DNA of 64,000 nt. Origin: Tetramitus jugosus. Lineage: Eukaryota > Heterolobosea > Eutetramitea > Acrasida > Vahlkampfiidae. The stretch covers positions 186,001 through 250,000 of the forward strand of contig OW569389.1 in NCBI GenBank assembly GCA_937625935.1, read 5' to 3'. The translations under genes were made by a program, and so were the position numbers. Each line of letters starts with the position of its first letter. Position 1 is the first letter of the stretch. The notes beneath the pieces were generated by a model that worked only from the letters and a program-made list of their open reading frames with translations, made no database searches and had not been told where the DNA came from. Shown piece by piece: positions 35,701-47,288 of this stretch.

Positions 35701-38700
35701 CAAAGTCACACACTCTAGGACCACATTTACCAATACTTGCACGTCCAGTTCTGCTCGCATTACAGTCCGAAAAGGACGACTTGGTCGTGTATGCTCTGAA
35801 GAATTTGGACATTTGGGTGAACAGTATGCGGATTGAATCATTAGAGCCAATACTGAAGCCTGTTATGCCAGATTTGCTCTATTCACTATTTTCACATTTG
35901 AAACCAGCCCCCTACGCTTATGGAAATTTGGCAATGAGAATCCTTGCCAAGTTGGGTGGTTTCAATCGCAAGTATCTCATGCAACCTTCTCTCATGAAGA
36001 TTAACGAGTATGGAGAGGATGCACTAAAAGTCAAAGTGGAGTTCCACAAGGCGCAGGAGGATGTAATGCATATTGATGTGCCACAATATTTGATGCCTGA
36101 GCCCGAAGATCTCTACTTGTCACTAGATTCGATGATTGAACTTGCACGTACAACCATCATTAGTTCCTCTTCTATTGAGTCTCGGCTCGAAGCGTTCAAT
36201 TTCTTGAACGGTTGCTTATTTTGCTTCTTGGACTTCTCTGGTGATGTATCGAGTGAATTCAATCCTCGAATTGTGGTACCAATGGCAAAGAGAACTCAAG
36301 GCAAGACAATCAATTTGTACTCGTGCAACAACTATTTTGATCCTTATAGTATCGATTCCAAATCAGATACCAGGCAAACTCAAGGCAAGAAAACAGCTGA
36401 GTGTGAGCTACTGAAATCGATACTAGTTACGATCATATCTCTCTGTCATGATGAGCAACTTAAGGATAGAGTACGGGAAAGCATGCTCGCTTTGAGTAGA
36501 CATTTTGCCTTGCTTTCGATGACCTTATCTTCTCAAACACAAAACTCATCCCATAGCTTGAATCCAGAGTTATTCTTGGATGCGATTGTGGAGGTATTTT
36601 GTGCTGAGCGATTGGATGATTGTCCTGAATCTTCTGCAGAATTAGTATTGGAGGAGTTTATTACGACTATAGATGTCATGTGCAACTACAATGATGAACT
36701 AGTGTCTCGTTTCGATGTTTGGAGAAAGTTAGTTGCAAGATTCCTTCACTGTTGTTCTCAGAAAGAATGGTACAAAAAATGTGCTGGTTGCACGGGAATA
36801 ATGAATTTGTGCCAAAATTTGCCTTTGTGTGTATTGAGAGATCACGATCTTGATTTTGTGAAGAAATTAATCTTCATTATCAAGGATTCGCCTTCTCAAA
36901 TTGAGATGTTCACGGTTGACGAAGCGAACAAAGCACTGGAGATGGTGATTCGAGTGTGCTTTTCGGGTACATTGGCACCTTCGACAACTGCACTCAGTTC
37001 TGTGGATCAGAAGAGAATTCACGATTTGACTCTTGTTCTCGTTTCTGAGTTGTCGAGTGCTCATGCTGCTGTTAGAGCCACTGTCCAATCTTTGATCAAG
37101 TTGGTATCAGAGTTGTCTCACAAGAGCATTACGGTCTTGTTAGATCCATTCAGAGGTAGTCTGAACAGTTCGATTCGTGATGACAGACTCAGTCAGCTAT
37201 CCATACATTTACAAACTGGTTTTTGTGAGGCTGTAACCTTCTTCCTTTCATTGGATCCTCCTCTTCTTCATCTCACGCCACCTATTCGGAAGATTGTAGA
37301 TAAAGCGTTGGCAATTGTGTCAGGCAAGAAGGAGGAGCAGGGCAAAGAGGCAGAGAGACGCATGGCATGTTTGCGTTTGATGAAAGAAGCGCTCAATTTT
37401 CCAGACCTGAAAGCATCAGAGCATCAGCAACTGCGTAACAAAATTATTGAGGTATTCTTTGGTTGTCTGGACTCGCCCAACAAAGAAGTAGTCGATATTG
37501 CGAAATCTGGACTAGCGGCTTTTATTCTACAGCAAAGGTTGCCAAAGGAGCTGCTCCAATCAAGTTTGAGACCAATTCTTTCAAACCTCAACAACGTTCA
37601 AAAGTTGACCCTTGATGTTTTGCGGACATTGTCTCACCTGCTTGAGCTGTGTACGAGCTACTTTAGCGTCAAACTTGGTGAACAACTGGAGGGTCACTTG
37701 AGAAAGTGGGAAGAACCATCAAAGGTGACTCATATTGCTGACAAATTCGAATCTTTACAAGTGGCTGCTCAAATTTTATCTCTCTTCTCGCTGCTCCCTC
37801 CTGATGCCAAGAAGTATCTCAAGGACCTTGTTCAGCTCACATTGCAACTCGAGAACATATGGCACGAGTATTGCACCGAGTACTCTAGTCCATTTAGAAA
37901 ACCACTTGCCAAGTTCTTGAATCAGTACCCAGAAGAAACCTTGAACTATTTCTTCCAGCCTGTCACGGAGAAGGATTCAACTGCTGAGTCTTCAAGTAAT
38001 CAAGTTGTATTGGACTCGGATGAGTCATTCAAATTGTTTATTTTTGTGCTGCTATTGAAGTCATCAGGTAGATTAAGAAGTGCTACACAGAACGCTGGAG
38101 AGTTGTTGATATCCGCACTGAATAGGAACTTGGAAGACGAACAAGCTCAACGTCACTCCTCCTTCAAAGTATTGTACATCATCAAAGTATTGTCTAAACT
38201 GAATCCAGAATGGTTGGCCAAGCCACAGAACAAACATATATTCGACCAGATGGTGACAGTTTGGAAATCAACATTTGATAACAGCAAAGCACGCAACATT
38301 GCTGTGTTTGATCAAATCGAGACCAAGAGAGTCAAGTACATGCTCCAATGTTTCATCAACTACGCTCTGCACGTACAATCTGATGTTGAGATTCCTTATC
38401 TCATGTTGAATGCCTTCTCAGATCACGTAATGATCGATTGTACATTCGTCAGTAGCTTCTTTGCTAAGGAGCTCCCTAAATATTCGGTGTCAAACAAGAA
38501 GCTTCTCTTCAAGAAGTTCATCGAGGTGTTCAACAACAAGTCTGTCTCTCTGAAGATTAAGATTCTTGGATTGCAACATATTATTATTCCTACGCTTGCA
38601 GCTACATTTGACCGAAAAGAGGGAGATGACGCAATTGATGATGAAATACTCGATGCAATTATTAAGGATATGCTTGGTATGGAGACTGTGGCCGATCATC

Positions 38701-41700
38701 TTGGTGAATCATTACGAGTGGAGCTCTTACAGTTAACTACGCTTCTCGTACAGTACTACCTACCAAAGAAGATGGTTCACTATAGAAAGCACATAATGAG
38801 GTTCACTCTCGAACATATTCACTCCTCAAAGCAAACAGAAGAAAACACAGCCACAAGACAGTGTGGTTATTTGTTGGCTGCTTACTTTATCAAAGCTTTC
38901 GAGACACCGGAAAAAATTGTCACATCAGTTTATGTTAATCTATTGAAGGCCCATCAAGTCGATGGCAAAGCTACGGTCAAACAAGCATTAGATATTCTTG
39001 TTGAGGTTCTGCCGACAAGACTGAGCAATCATAAGAACCCACCTTGGATCAGTTGGACTAAAAAGATATTGACTGATGAAGTTCACACGCAAGCACAAAT
39101 CATTCATATCTGGCAATTGTTCGTTCGTCATCCAAATGTTTTCTATCCTTTCAGAGAAAATTTCATTTCGCGAATGGTCAACTCTTTGAACAGAATTGGT
39201 GCAACAAGTAGCCCAATGGAGTACAAAAAGTTGTCTATTGACTTAGCAGAGCTTATTCTCCAGTGGGAGGAAAAACTGATCGACAGTGGTCTGTCCACCT
39301 CTCCATATGAAACCATTACGACTGAACCTGACACTCAGAAGCGAGCTATTCAAGAACTTGGGAAAGACACTTCTTGCCTCGAACCGACTGAGGAACCTGC
39401 ATCAAAGAAATCAAAGAGTGAAGATGGTGAGGCAAAAACTACCCAAGAATCTCCAAATGTTGTAATCGAGTATCGTACTCCAATGGAGGAGGTTGACCTT
39501 TTGATTAACTTTTTATCAAAGATATCCTATTGCGTGTTTGCAAACTCTAAGAATGAAGACCGAAGGAAACAAAGAGAGCTCTCTGCACGAAGTGTAGAGT
39601 TGATCAAGAGAGCCTCCAAAATATGGCCTGCTGCCAAAATTCATTATGTGAATATCGAGAAATTTATTCCTCGTGTGCTCGAATCTGCCAAACAGCAAGC
39701 GAGAGCGGAAGTTGCAGCCCTGACAAACACATTAGTTCTAATGAACTTGGCAGTAGATCACAGTATTTTGGATCTGAGCAGCTTTGCAAAGTTTGCTCCA
39801 TGCTTACCTCGTTATATGCATCTCTCCAATGAGGAAGTGTTGGATGGACTCGCCAATTTGTTTAACAAATTACTGACAGTGTATCCCTACAACTCGAACT
39901 CTCAAATGGATGTTTTCTATCACATGACGTGGACAATTTTGAAGGAGAGCATCAATGCACCTTTGAATAATATGAATATGCCAACAGATGGAATCAGTGG
40001 TGTGTTAGTGGTGCTCCAAATTATGTGCCAGCATGCCTCAGACAAGGAGAAACAGGAATTCTCTGAACCTGTGCATCGTCTCTTTGGTAAACTACTGTTC
40101 TCAGAACATATTCATACGACAGCAAGTCAATTCAAGGTCGCTCATCAGCAACAGGCTCAATCTGGCTCGAACACTGCCCAATCTAGTTCCAGACAGTTGC
40201 TCTACACAGTAACGAAGGAGAATACGACACATGTTCGTGCCATTTTGATGTGTCTTGACTTCTTATCAGATGGAGTTCATGAGCAAGTTATTCGAAAGCC
40301 ATTTTTGACATCAATGTCGAACATTATCAGCAAATCTAATCAGATCAATAGTGAAATTGTGACTCATGCGATGAAAAAACTGAAGAATTGGCTTTTGTTC
40401 AGCAATCCAACACCAGAAGTCAAACGATATGAGCTCTCTCCACCACAAAAGAAACATTTTCTTGATGCAATGGTCTCCTCAGTTCAAACCACAGCATCAC
40501 CAGAGTTCACAGAAGAATACTATTCGTTGCTGTTATCATTGTACCAAGATCAGGACCTGTTGAACAGTGATACTTCGATTGCTCAAAAGATTGAATCAAC
40601 ATTCATGTCTGGTCTAAAGTATGACTCTGCAAACACGAAAAAACTCAAGTTCATCAATGTTCTGAATCAACGACTTGGTAAAACTGTTTTCGAGAGACTC
40701 TCCTTTATCATGCAGAGTCACAGATGGGAAAGCTTGAATGACACATTCTGGATCAAGTACGCCTTGGATATTTTACTCGATTCAGTGAATGAAAATTGTG
40801 TCTTATCTCTTGAAGACTCGTTAAAAATGATGCCATTGGAAAGTGAGGACAGTGAAGACGCAAAGATGGACGATGGAGAATCAGGTACTACCTTGAAGTT
40901 CAGTGAACCAGCACAGGTAATTCTCAGAGAACATGCACGATTCATCTTGGCACACAAAGATCAGAAACTAGGATCTGTGGTTGCTCCGATACGCGATCTG
41001 GCGAGCAGAGAAGGCGTGAAGCTATCTTATGATATGTGGGTTTCACTTTTCCCTCATGCATGGAGGTCACTGACTCCTGCTGAGTCTCAGAGCTTGCAAC
41101 AACCTTTATTGACCTTGTTGGCTCGAGACTATCACTCAAAGCAATATGTGAAATATCCAAATGTGATTCAAGCACTGTTAGAAGGCATATCAAAGTGTGA
41201 GCCGAAGATTACTATATCTCCAGAGATGCTCAAGTTTTTAGGCAAATCGTTTAATGCTTGGAATATTGCTATTCCGATGATGGAGTCTGAATTACAAACG
41301 ATGATCACTAATGGCTATTTCGACGAGCGAACTGAAAGATTTTGTAATGCACTGGCAGAGTTGTACAGAGTGCTTTCTGAGGAGGATATGTTGTGTGGTG
41401 TTTGGAGCAACTATGACGTGTCTGAACACACCAAATATTTGTTCTCACTTGAGCAATTTGGATTATGGGCTGAAGCACAAGACGCTTTAAAGAATGCTTT
41501 GTTCAGTCTCCAAAAGGGAACAATTATCAATCGAAGAATGACAAACTCTGAGTTGGGAGTATGGGAGGAGCACTGGCTCGCATGCGCCAAGAAGTTACAA
41601 CAGTGGGATGAGTTAACAAAATTTGCTAAAAACTCCAACAGCAACTCCACTAGCTTGATGCTTGAATGCTATTGGAAGAACGGAAATTGGAAACAAATTA

Positions 41701-44700
41701 AGGATGTGTTTGCAAAATATCCTACCGCTGAGAATCAGATGATGAAGATTTATAACATCAGTGTGGCAATCATGGATGACAAGGACAAAGATGTTGACTA
41801 CTTCCAAAGCTCAGCACAAATCGCACTCCAGAGATGGTGTGCTCTCCCTCAATTCCTCTGCTCAACACATATTGCAATGCTTCACAACTTCCAACAGCTG
41901 TTTGAATTACAGGAATCTCACCAGTTACAAACAGATAGCATGAATTCATTTGGACCGAACGAGCTCAAATCATTCTTAAGCACTTGGAGAGATAGAATAC
42001 CGAACAAGTGGGATGATATTACTATGTGGAGCGATATCCTTACTTGGAGATGTCACTTCTTGAAGTACATGTCCAAGAAACTCGAAAGCAACAAAACAGA
42101 TCAAAAGGGAGATAAAAACGAACAAAATCGAGTGTTGTGCTTAAATGAAGCGATTTGGACACAGAACAAGCTTGCGAAGATATGTAGAAAACAAGACTTA
42201 ATTGAACCTGCATTGAAATTGCTTGGTGAATCACAAAAGCTATTGAACACGTTGAAGATTGATTCCAACGAGAGCTTTGTGCGTATTTATGAGTTGTTGA
42301 AATGTTATATGAAGGACGGAAGATTTAGTGATGCTTTGGACTTGATTGATTCTGATAGCTCATCCAAATTCAAGACGAACCAAAAGATGGACATTCTGAG
42401 ACTGAGAGGCGAGTGTTTAATGAGATTGGGACGAAGAGATGAATCGTATCAAACCTTTTCGCAAAGTATCTCGTATTTCCCTCAAGACCCACGTTACTTA
42501 TCCCTTCCATCAACTACTTTGTCCCTTGGCAAAGTTTTCTTCTCGTGGGCCAAGATGCTCGATGATGTTTTCATTCAAAATTTGAATGCTCAAGCAAGTG
42601 GAAAACCACCTGTGACAGTGAACGGTATGCAGGGCATTGATATTGCTGAACAAGCAGTTGTTTCGTACATGCAGGCATTACGCTATTCAGGAGGCGCAAC
42701 CAATCATCAACAACACCAAATTGTTGGGTGGAACTGCCGACAACATATATCAAGAATTCTTTGGTTGCTGTCATACGATGAGGATCACAGGTTGGGCAGG
42801 GTAATGGAGAAGAGTAACAATGATATTCCAGCATGGATGTGGATCCCATACACACAAAATCTATTCTCCTTATTGCTCAGAAGTGAAACCGAGGCCAAAA
42901 TTGGTAAATTGATTCTGCTATGCATCAGCAAAAAGTATCCTCAAGCCATTTACTACAACTTGAGATCTGTGTACTTTGAGCTGCGTGAAATTGTTAAACA
43001 AAGTAGTTCTCAGGACAAAACAAAGCAACCTGAAGCGGAAGCTACAGCTATTGCCTCCGCTCTTGACCCAAAGATTAGAAAACACCATGAGGACCTTATG
43101 GGTCTTGTTTTACGAATTCATCAGTCAATGGTACATGAAGTGGAAGCTATTCTCAAAGAGCTCTGCAACAAGTTAAAGCCTGAATTTGAAGAAGAAGTGC
43201 AGCGTGCTCTAGAAATTTTATTGGCAGAGTGCTACAAGCATAATATTTATGCAGACGATTCCTTCAAACTTGACGACGAAGGAGACTTCAACATGAGCAA
43301 CAGCTCCTCCATACCAGAGTACATTGCTGATATGTGCAGAACCTTCTACCGACTATGTTTTGAGAATGCAGATCAACCGAATGTCAAGATGTCACAACTA
43401 CTGAAGGATTCACAAGAAGAGATAAGAAGGGGAATTGTGCCATCAATTGATGGGCCCCAGAATTTAGTCCAACTTACTGACGGTATTAAGCACTGGCTGA
43501 GAGTTCTACAAAAGCGCGTGAACCTTCTTCCAATCAAAATTCCAATGTCTACTCTCAGTCCTTTCCTATCAGATACAAATGTAACTGAGATTGAAATTCC
43601 TGGCCAGTATGTAGAGTTCGACAAGGAACCTTATACGGAGCAACATGAAAAGATTATGTACTTCTTGACCGATGTTGACGTAGTAAGAAGAAACAAAGTT
43701 AGTTGTAGAAGTGTCAGCATGAGGAGTCAGAGTGGAAAAGTATTTAAATATCTTGTTCAATCTATTGGACCGACTGAGAACCCCAGCTATGGTCGTTCTG
43801 AGGAGAGGATGTGGGCTCTCGTGCGTCACTTTAACAAACTTTTGGAGAAAGACAAGAGTACACATAAGAAACATTTGCAAATCTATGCTCCAACAATCAT
43901 TCCTCTCTCCCAACGAATTAGACTTGTACATGAAAAGCCAATGTACTCGTCCCTCGAAGATGTTTATATCAACTTCTGTGTAAAGGAGGGCATTAATGTA
44001 GATAAGCCTATATTGGACTACTGGAGTCAAGTGAATCAAGTGTGCATGAACCATCAGAAACACATTGTACCAAGAATGGATGCGTTTAATCAGGTGGTCA
44101 AGAATATTCCTGACGACATCTTATCCAAGTTCCTCCAGAAGACGTGCTTGAGCTGGAACGAATTTTATCAATTGAGGAAGAACTTATCGACACAAGTCGG
44201 TCTCTACAACGTACTTGAATACCTATTCAATATTCAAGATCGTTCCTTGCACAAGGTGATGATTGGAAGAAACTCTGGTGAGATGTTCCAGTTTGACTTT
44301 AGACCAACCTTTGACAAAGATACTGGGCGATTAGCCAGACAACAACTACCGTTCCAATTCTCTCGAAATATGGTCAATTTTATATCTCCATTCGGTATGC
44401 AAGGGTTCCTATTGAATAGTATGTCTGTGGCTTGTCATGGCTTGTCCACCAACTCTGACCACTTGGCATCGTTGCTTCGTTTGTACATTCGTGATGAATT
44501 GGTGTCTTGGCAGAGCATATCTGGTGGTACAATGGACTCCAAATTCTCCCAAAATGAATCCTTGTTGAGAGCAACTGTTCAGAGCAACGTGGACGATCTC
44601 ATGTCCAAGATTAGGGAAATGAGTCCTCAACCTGCCACTCGTGCTCCTTCAGCAAGTGAAACCAGCGCAGAATATGCGCCACCAACCGATCCTGTCGTAC

Positions 44701-44792
44701 CATTGAATGAAAAGATTATGGAGTTGATACAGACCGCGACATCCACGGACCAGCTCTGTCTGGTTTCTCCTCCATTGCACCCATGGTTCTAA
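32787..44792 (+). CDS. TRRAP: TRRAP/Tra1, pseudokinase scaffold of SAGA and NuA4 complexes, three exons
   Basis: Exons 32787-32844, 32991-33232 and 33354-44792 give 11739 nt and 3912 residues, close to human TRRAP (about 3860) and yeast Tra1 (3744). Both introns (146 and 121 bp) are near the 5' end, with GTAAGT and GTATGT donors and ACAACAG acceptors. Most of the protein is HEAT/TPR solenoid. The FAT region is around residues 2600-3250, with TPR-like WAEAQDALKNALFSLQKG. The PIKK-like domain is near 3550-3850, and the protein ends with a FATC tail LVSPPLHPWF, like the D-P-A-W-H-P-W-L end of TRRAP. Where a kinase would have its catalytic and DFG loops it reads LHKVMIGRNSGEMFQFDFRP, consistent with the known inactive kinase. 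It recruits histone acetyltransferases to activators. It contains Ser/Thr-rich acidic inserts near residues 170-235 and 510-570. Confidence 0.95.
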
Positions 44793-44865
44793 TTTTTGAG
44801 CTCTTCACAAATGTCCTCAAGGGCAAACAAAGTAAAACTTTATTTAACAACAAACGAGCTCATTC

Positions 44866-45309
44866 ATGAAGCTGCCAGCTTTGCCTTCTTATTCAGATAA
44901 GCTTCAGAAGATACTCTATGATGACAATATTCGGTCTCCCGTTACCCCACCACCAAAAATACATCTTCCCTCTCTTCAAGCGAGGAGCAAGTCCGTTCCC
45001 AATAGTATGAAGTACAGTTACGATCCGAAAACATCCACAAATTCTTCCTCTGTAACATCCATACGCAATGTTGATCACGAACTTGGTTACCATGCACCAT
45101 CAAGCACCAAGAAGGTCAAGTTTTCTATGGAAGAGAGACAACTCCCACCTCTGCAGAGAAACAAATCCATGACCAATCTGATCAAGTACCAGCAACTAAA
45201 GAAGCAAAATGATAGACGACGAATGGAGCTGGATGAGCTCCAGTTCCAATTAGCTATTTCTGAGTCACGAAACAACTTCAACAAAATTAGAGATGTCGCG
45301 CAATCGTAG
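44866..45309 (+). CDS. Small basic protein with C-terminal coiled coil, unknown
   Basis: 147 residues beginning MKLPALPSYSDKLQKILYDD. The N-terminal half is Pro/Ser/Lys-rich and probably disordered (RSPVTPPPKIHLPSLQARSK). The last 45 residues form a charged helix (KYQQLKKQNDRRRMELDELQ) suited to coiled-coil pairing. The ATG is 73 bp after the TRRAP stop on the same strand, so the promoter is very compact. I do not recognise a family. Composition and absence of simple repeats favour a real gene. Confidence 0.5.
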   Translation: MKLPALPSYSDKLQKILYDDNIRSPVTPPPKIHLPSLQARSKSVPNSMKYSYDPKTSTNSSSVTSIRNVDHELGYHAPSSTKKVKFSMEERQLPPLQRNKSMTNLIKYQQLKKQNDRRRMELDELQFQLAISESRNNFNKIRDVAQS

Positions 45310-45594
45310 TTGAATCGTTAATGGATCGCCTATTTTTAACTTGTGTGAATTTCCATCTCGAATTCTCACTTTCTATTGTGAAATGTAAGTCACTTCTCCT
45401 TCATAATGGTGATGGCCGCAGACGCACGCAATTTTTAGTCCAAGTATAGTCCTGTTAAGAACTCGAGTAAGATGTGCACTCAAGCTTCATCTGGTCCAGA
45501 TTAAGCAGCAAACAGCATAACAACAACAAACCAATTCAAACAACAGAGATAACATACTCACCACAAGAACTACATTAGGATAATAATTAAAAAC
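45310..45594. other. Intergenic region, nothing identified
   Basis: 285 bp between two small same-strand genes. It is not simple repeat and contains no ORF I can support. It presumably holds the 3' end of the coiled-coil gene and the promoter of the next ORF. Confidence 0.4.
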
Positions 45595-45801
45595 ATGAAT
45601 TTGTACTTTGCTTCATCCATCGCATTAGTTAGCTTGGGCTACATTGAATTGCGCTCCATCAACGAAAATCAAAACAAGGCCATGCAAAACAATATCAGCA
45701 ATAGCAATATCCGGCCGAGATCTCCGTCGTCGTGTTCATCTATGCCTAGAATCCACCGACAACCAGACATGCCACAAATTCGGCCAAACCAAGAGTTCTA
45801 A
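45595..45801 (+). CDS. Small ORF with N-terminal hydrophobic segment
   Basis: 68 residues. MNLYFASSIALVSLGYIELR could be a signal anchor or signal peptide; the rest is Asn/Ser/Arg/Pro-rich without folded features. The context AAAACATGA is acceptable for translation. It may be a small mitochondrial or ER membrane protein, or a non-coding transcript with a chance ORF. There is no homology I can name. Confidence 0.3.
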   Translation: MNLYFASSIALVSLGYIELRSINENQNKAMQNNISNSNIRPRSPSSCSSMPRIHRQPDMPQIRPNQEF

Positions 45802-46007
45802 GTTTGTTTTTTGTCGCTTAACAGATGTGTATCAATTGATGATGCCAACTGTTCAGTTAAGAACTGAATATGCCCTCTTAAGAATGTAAATATGTACAGG
45901 AAAGAATAATCAGAAACAAAGTTTTTGTTTGACCACTATTGAATAGAAATAGTCATTTATTTCTCTCTTTCAATAAAGAAAACAAGATTTGTGTGTAAAA
46001 CACTACT

Positions 46008-47102
46008 CTAAAGTACATTTGCGTATTCGCTATTGTTGCTACTCAGATTGAGTTGCTGTTGCTGTTGCTGTTGTTGTGGGTTGTTTGTTTGGTTGCCATT
46101 TCTAATCTCCTTCACACGTTCAACCAATTGCGGCAAGATGACACCAGATGGCCCCTTCAAAAAATTGTAATTGTTAAGTTCGCTAAAAGATGTTGGCTCC
46201 AAATTGACTTCAATCAATTGCGCATTGCGTCTGGAGGCAAGTTCTGGCAGACCAGCAGCAGGATACACCTTTGCTGATGTTCCTACAATGATCAAAACGT
46301 CATCACTTCTCAATTTCTGTACCGCGCCGACAGAAGACGACCATTGATTCTCTGGCAGACTTTCTCCAAACAGGACAGCATCTGGCCTCATTGTACTCGA
46401 ACATCCCTCGACTTGACACTTGGGAGATGTTGTTGGCAAATCAATCAACAATCCATCATCAACAACAGCAGCGGCAGCAGCATCAGTTACTGATGATTCT
46501 GCCGACTGTGTAGGTGGTGTGTAAATGTGACCGTGAGCCAAGCATCGATGTCGTCTCACTGTTCCATGCACCTCAAACACACTGTCCTCAGCATTACCTG
46601 CTCTCTGATGTAATCCATCGACATTCTGTGTCACAATGCTCAACTTGTCTCCAAACACCTCTGTTTGTAGCTGTGCCAGTGCATAATGACCGGGATTTGG
46701 TCTTGCATGAGCAATTTCAGTATAGAAACGCTTAATGTACATGCTCCACGTAATACCAGGAGTCATCTTCCATCCCATTGGAGTTCCAAAGTAACCCATG
46801 ACTGCATAGCCCAATAATCCGCTCCATAGACCGCCTCCGCCTCGGAAGGTTCCAATTCCAGATTCAGCCGACATGCCAGCACCAGTGAAGAGTACGACAC
46901 GATTGGCTTTGGCCACGAGTTGTGCACACTTTTCCATTTGTTGTTGATCAATTGGTTGTTGTGGATCCATTTGTGAAGTTGATTCAGGTTGCTTTACGCT
47001 CTTGGGGATCAACTTTTGTTTAGCCAAAAAAATTCTGTTCTTCTTGTTGAGTTCACTGGAACTTCCCGAGTCAACACGTATCCGATTATTGTATCCATTC
47101 AA
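46008..47102 (-). CDS. Sirtuin, NAD-dependent deacylase, SIRT5-like (class III)
   Basis: 364 residues. NAD-binding motifs are FTGAGMSAESGIGTFRG (residues 72-88), TQNVDGLHQRAG (158-169), catalytic His in FEVHG (His179) and IIVGTSAKVYPAAGLP. After GTFRGGGGLW the helix has WSMYIKR, in which Tyr122 and Arg125 occupy the Y-x-x-R positions that bind the acyl carboxylate in SIRT5, suggesting desuccinylase/demalonylase activity. The zinc module is odd: the first pair reads C187-L-A-H190 instead of C-x2-C, and the second is C229 and C234, separated by an Ala-rich insert. The first 60 residues are basic and polar. The C-terminus has poly-Gln and Asn. A deacetylase role in mitochondria or cytosol is equally possible. 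Confidence 0.85.
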   Translation of the reverse strand: MNGYNNRIRVDSGSSSELNKKNRIFLAKQKLIPKSVKQPESTSQMDPQQPIDQQQMEKCAQLVAKANRVVLFTGAGMSAESGIGTFRGGGGLWSGLLGYAVMGYFGTPMGWKMTPGITWSMYIKRFYTEIAHARPNPGHYALAQLQTEVFGDKLSIVTQNVDGLHQRAGNAEDSVFEVHGTVRRHRCLAHGHIYTPPTQSAESSVTDAAAAAVVDDGLLIDLPTTSPKCQVEGCSSTMRPDAVLFGESLPENQWSSSVGAVQKLRSDDVLIIVGTSAKVYPAAGLPELASRRNAQLIEVNLEPTSFSELNNYNFLKGPSGVILPQLVERVKEIRNGNQTNNPQQQQQQQQLNLSSNNSEYANVL

Positions 47103-47288
47103 TCATTGATCACGTGTAGCTTTAACTTCTCTCAGGTGAGGAATCACCACAAGACTACCGGGTAGTGTCTTCCAAGCAGAAAACAACATGGACGGAATAA
47201 AAGCAAAAACACCGACATGTTCAGAAAACGAACCCAAAAAAAACAAGCACAATAACTAACACCATAAGCCGATTCAAACACAAAAGAG

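Noticed and set aside
43569-44063. 164-codon minus-strand ORF inside TRRAP
   Set aside because: Antisense to the conserved PIKK-like region of TRRAP, no independent support.
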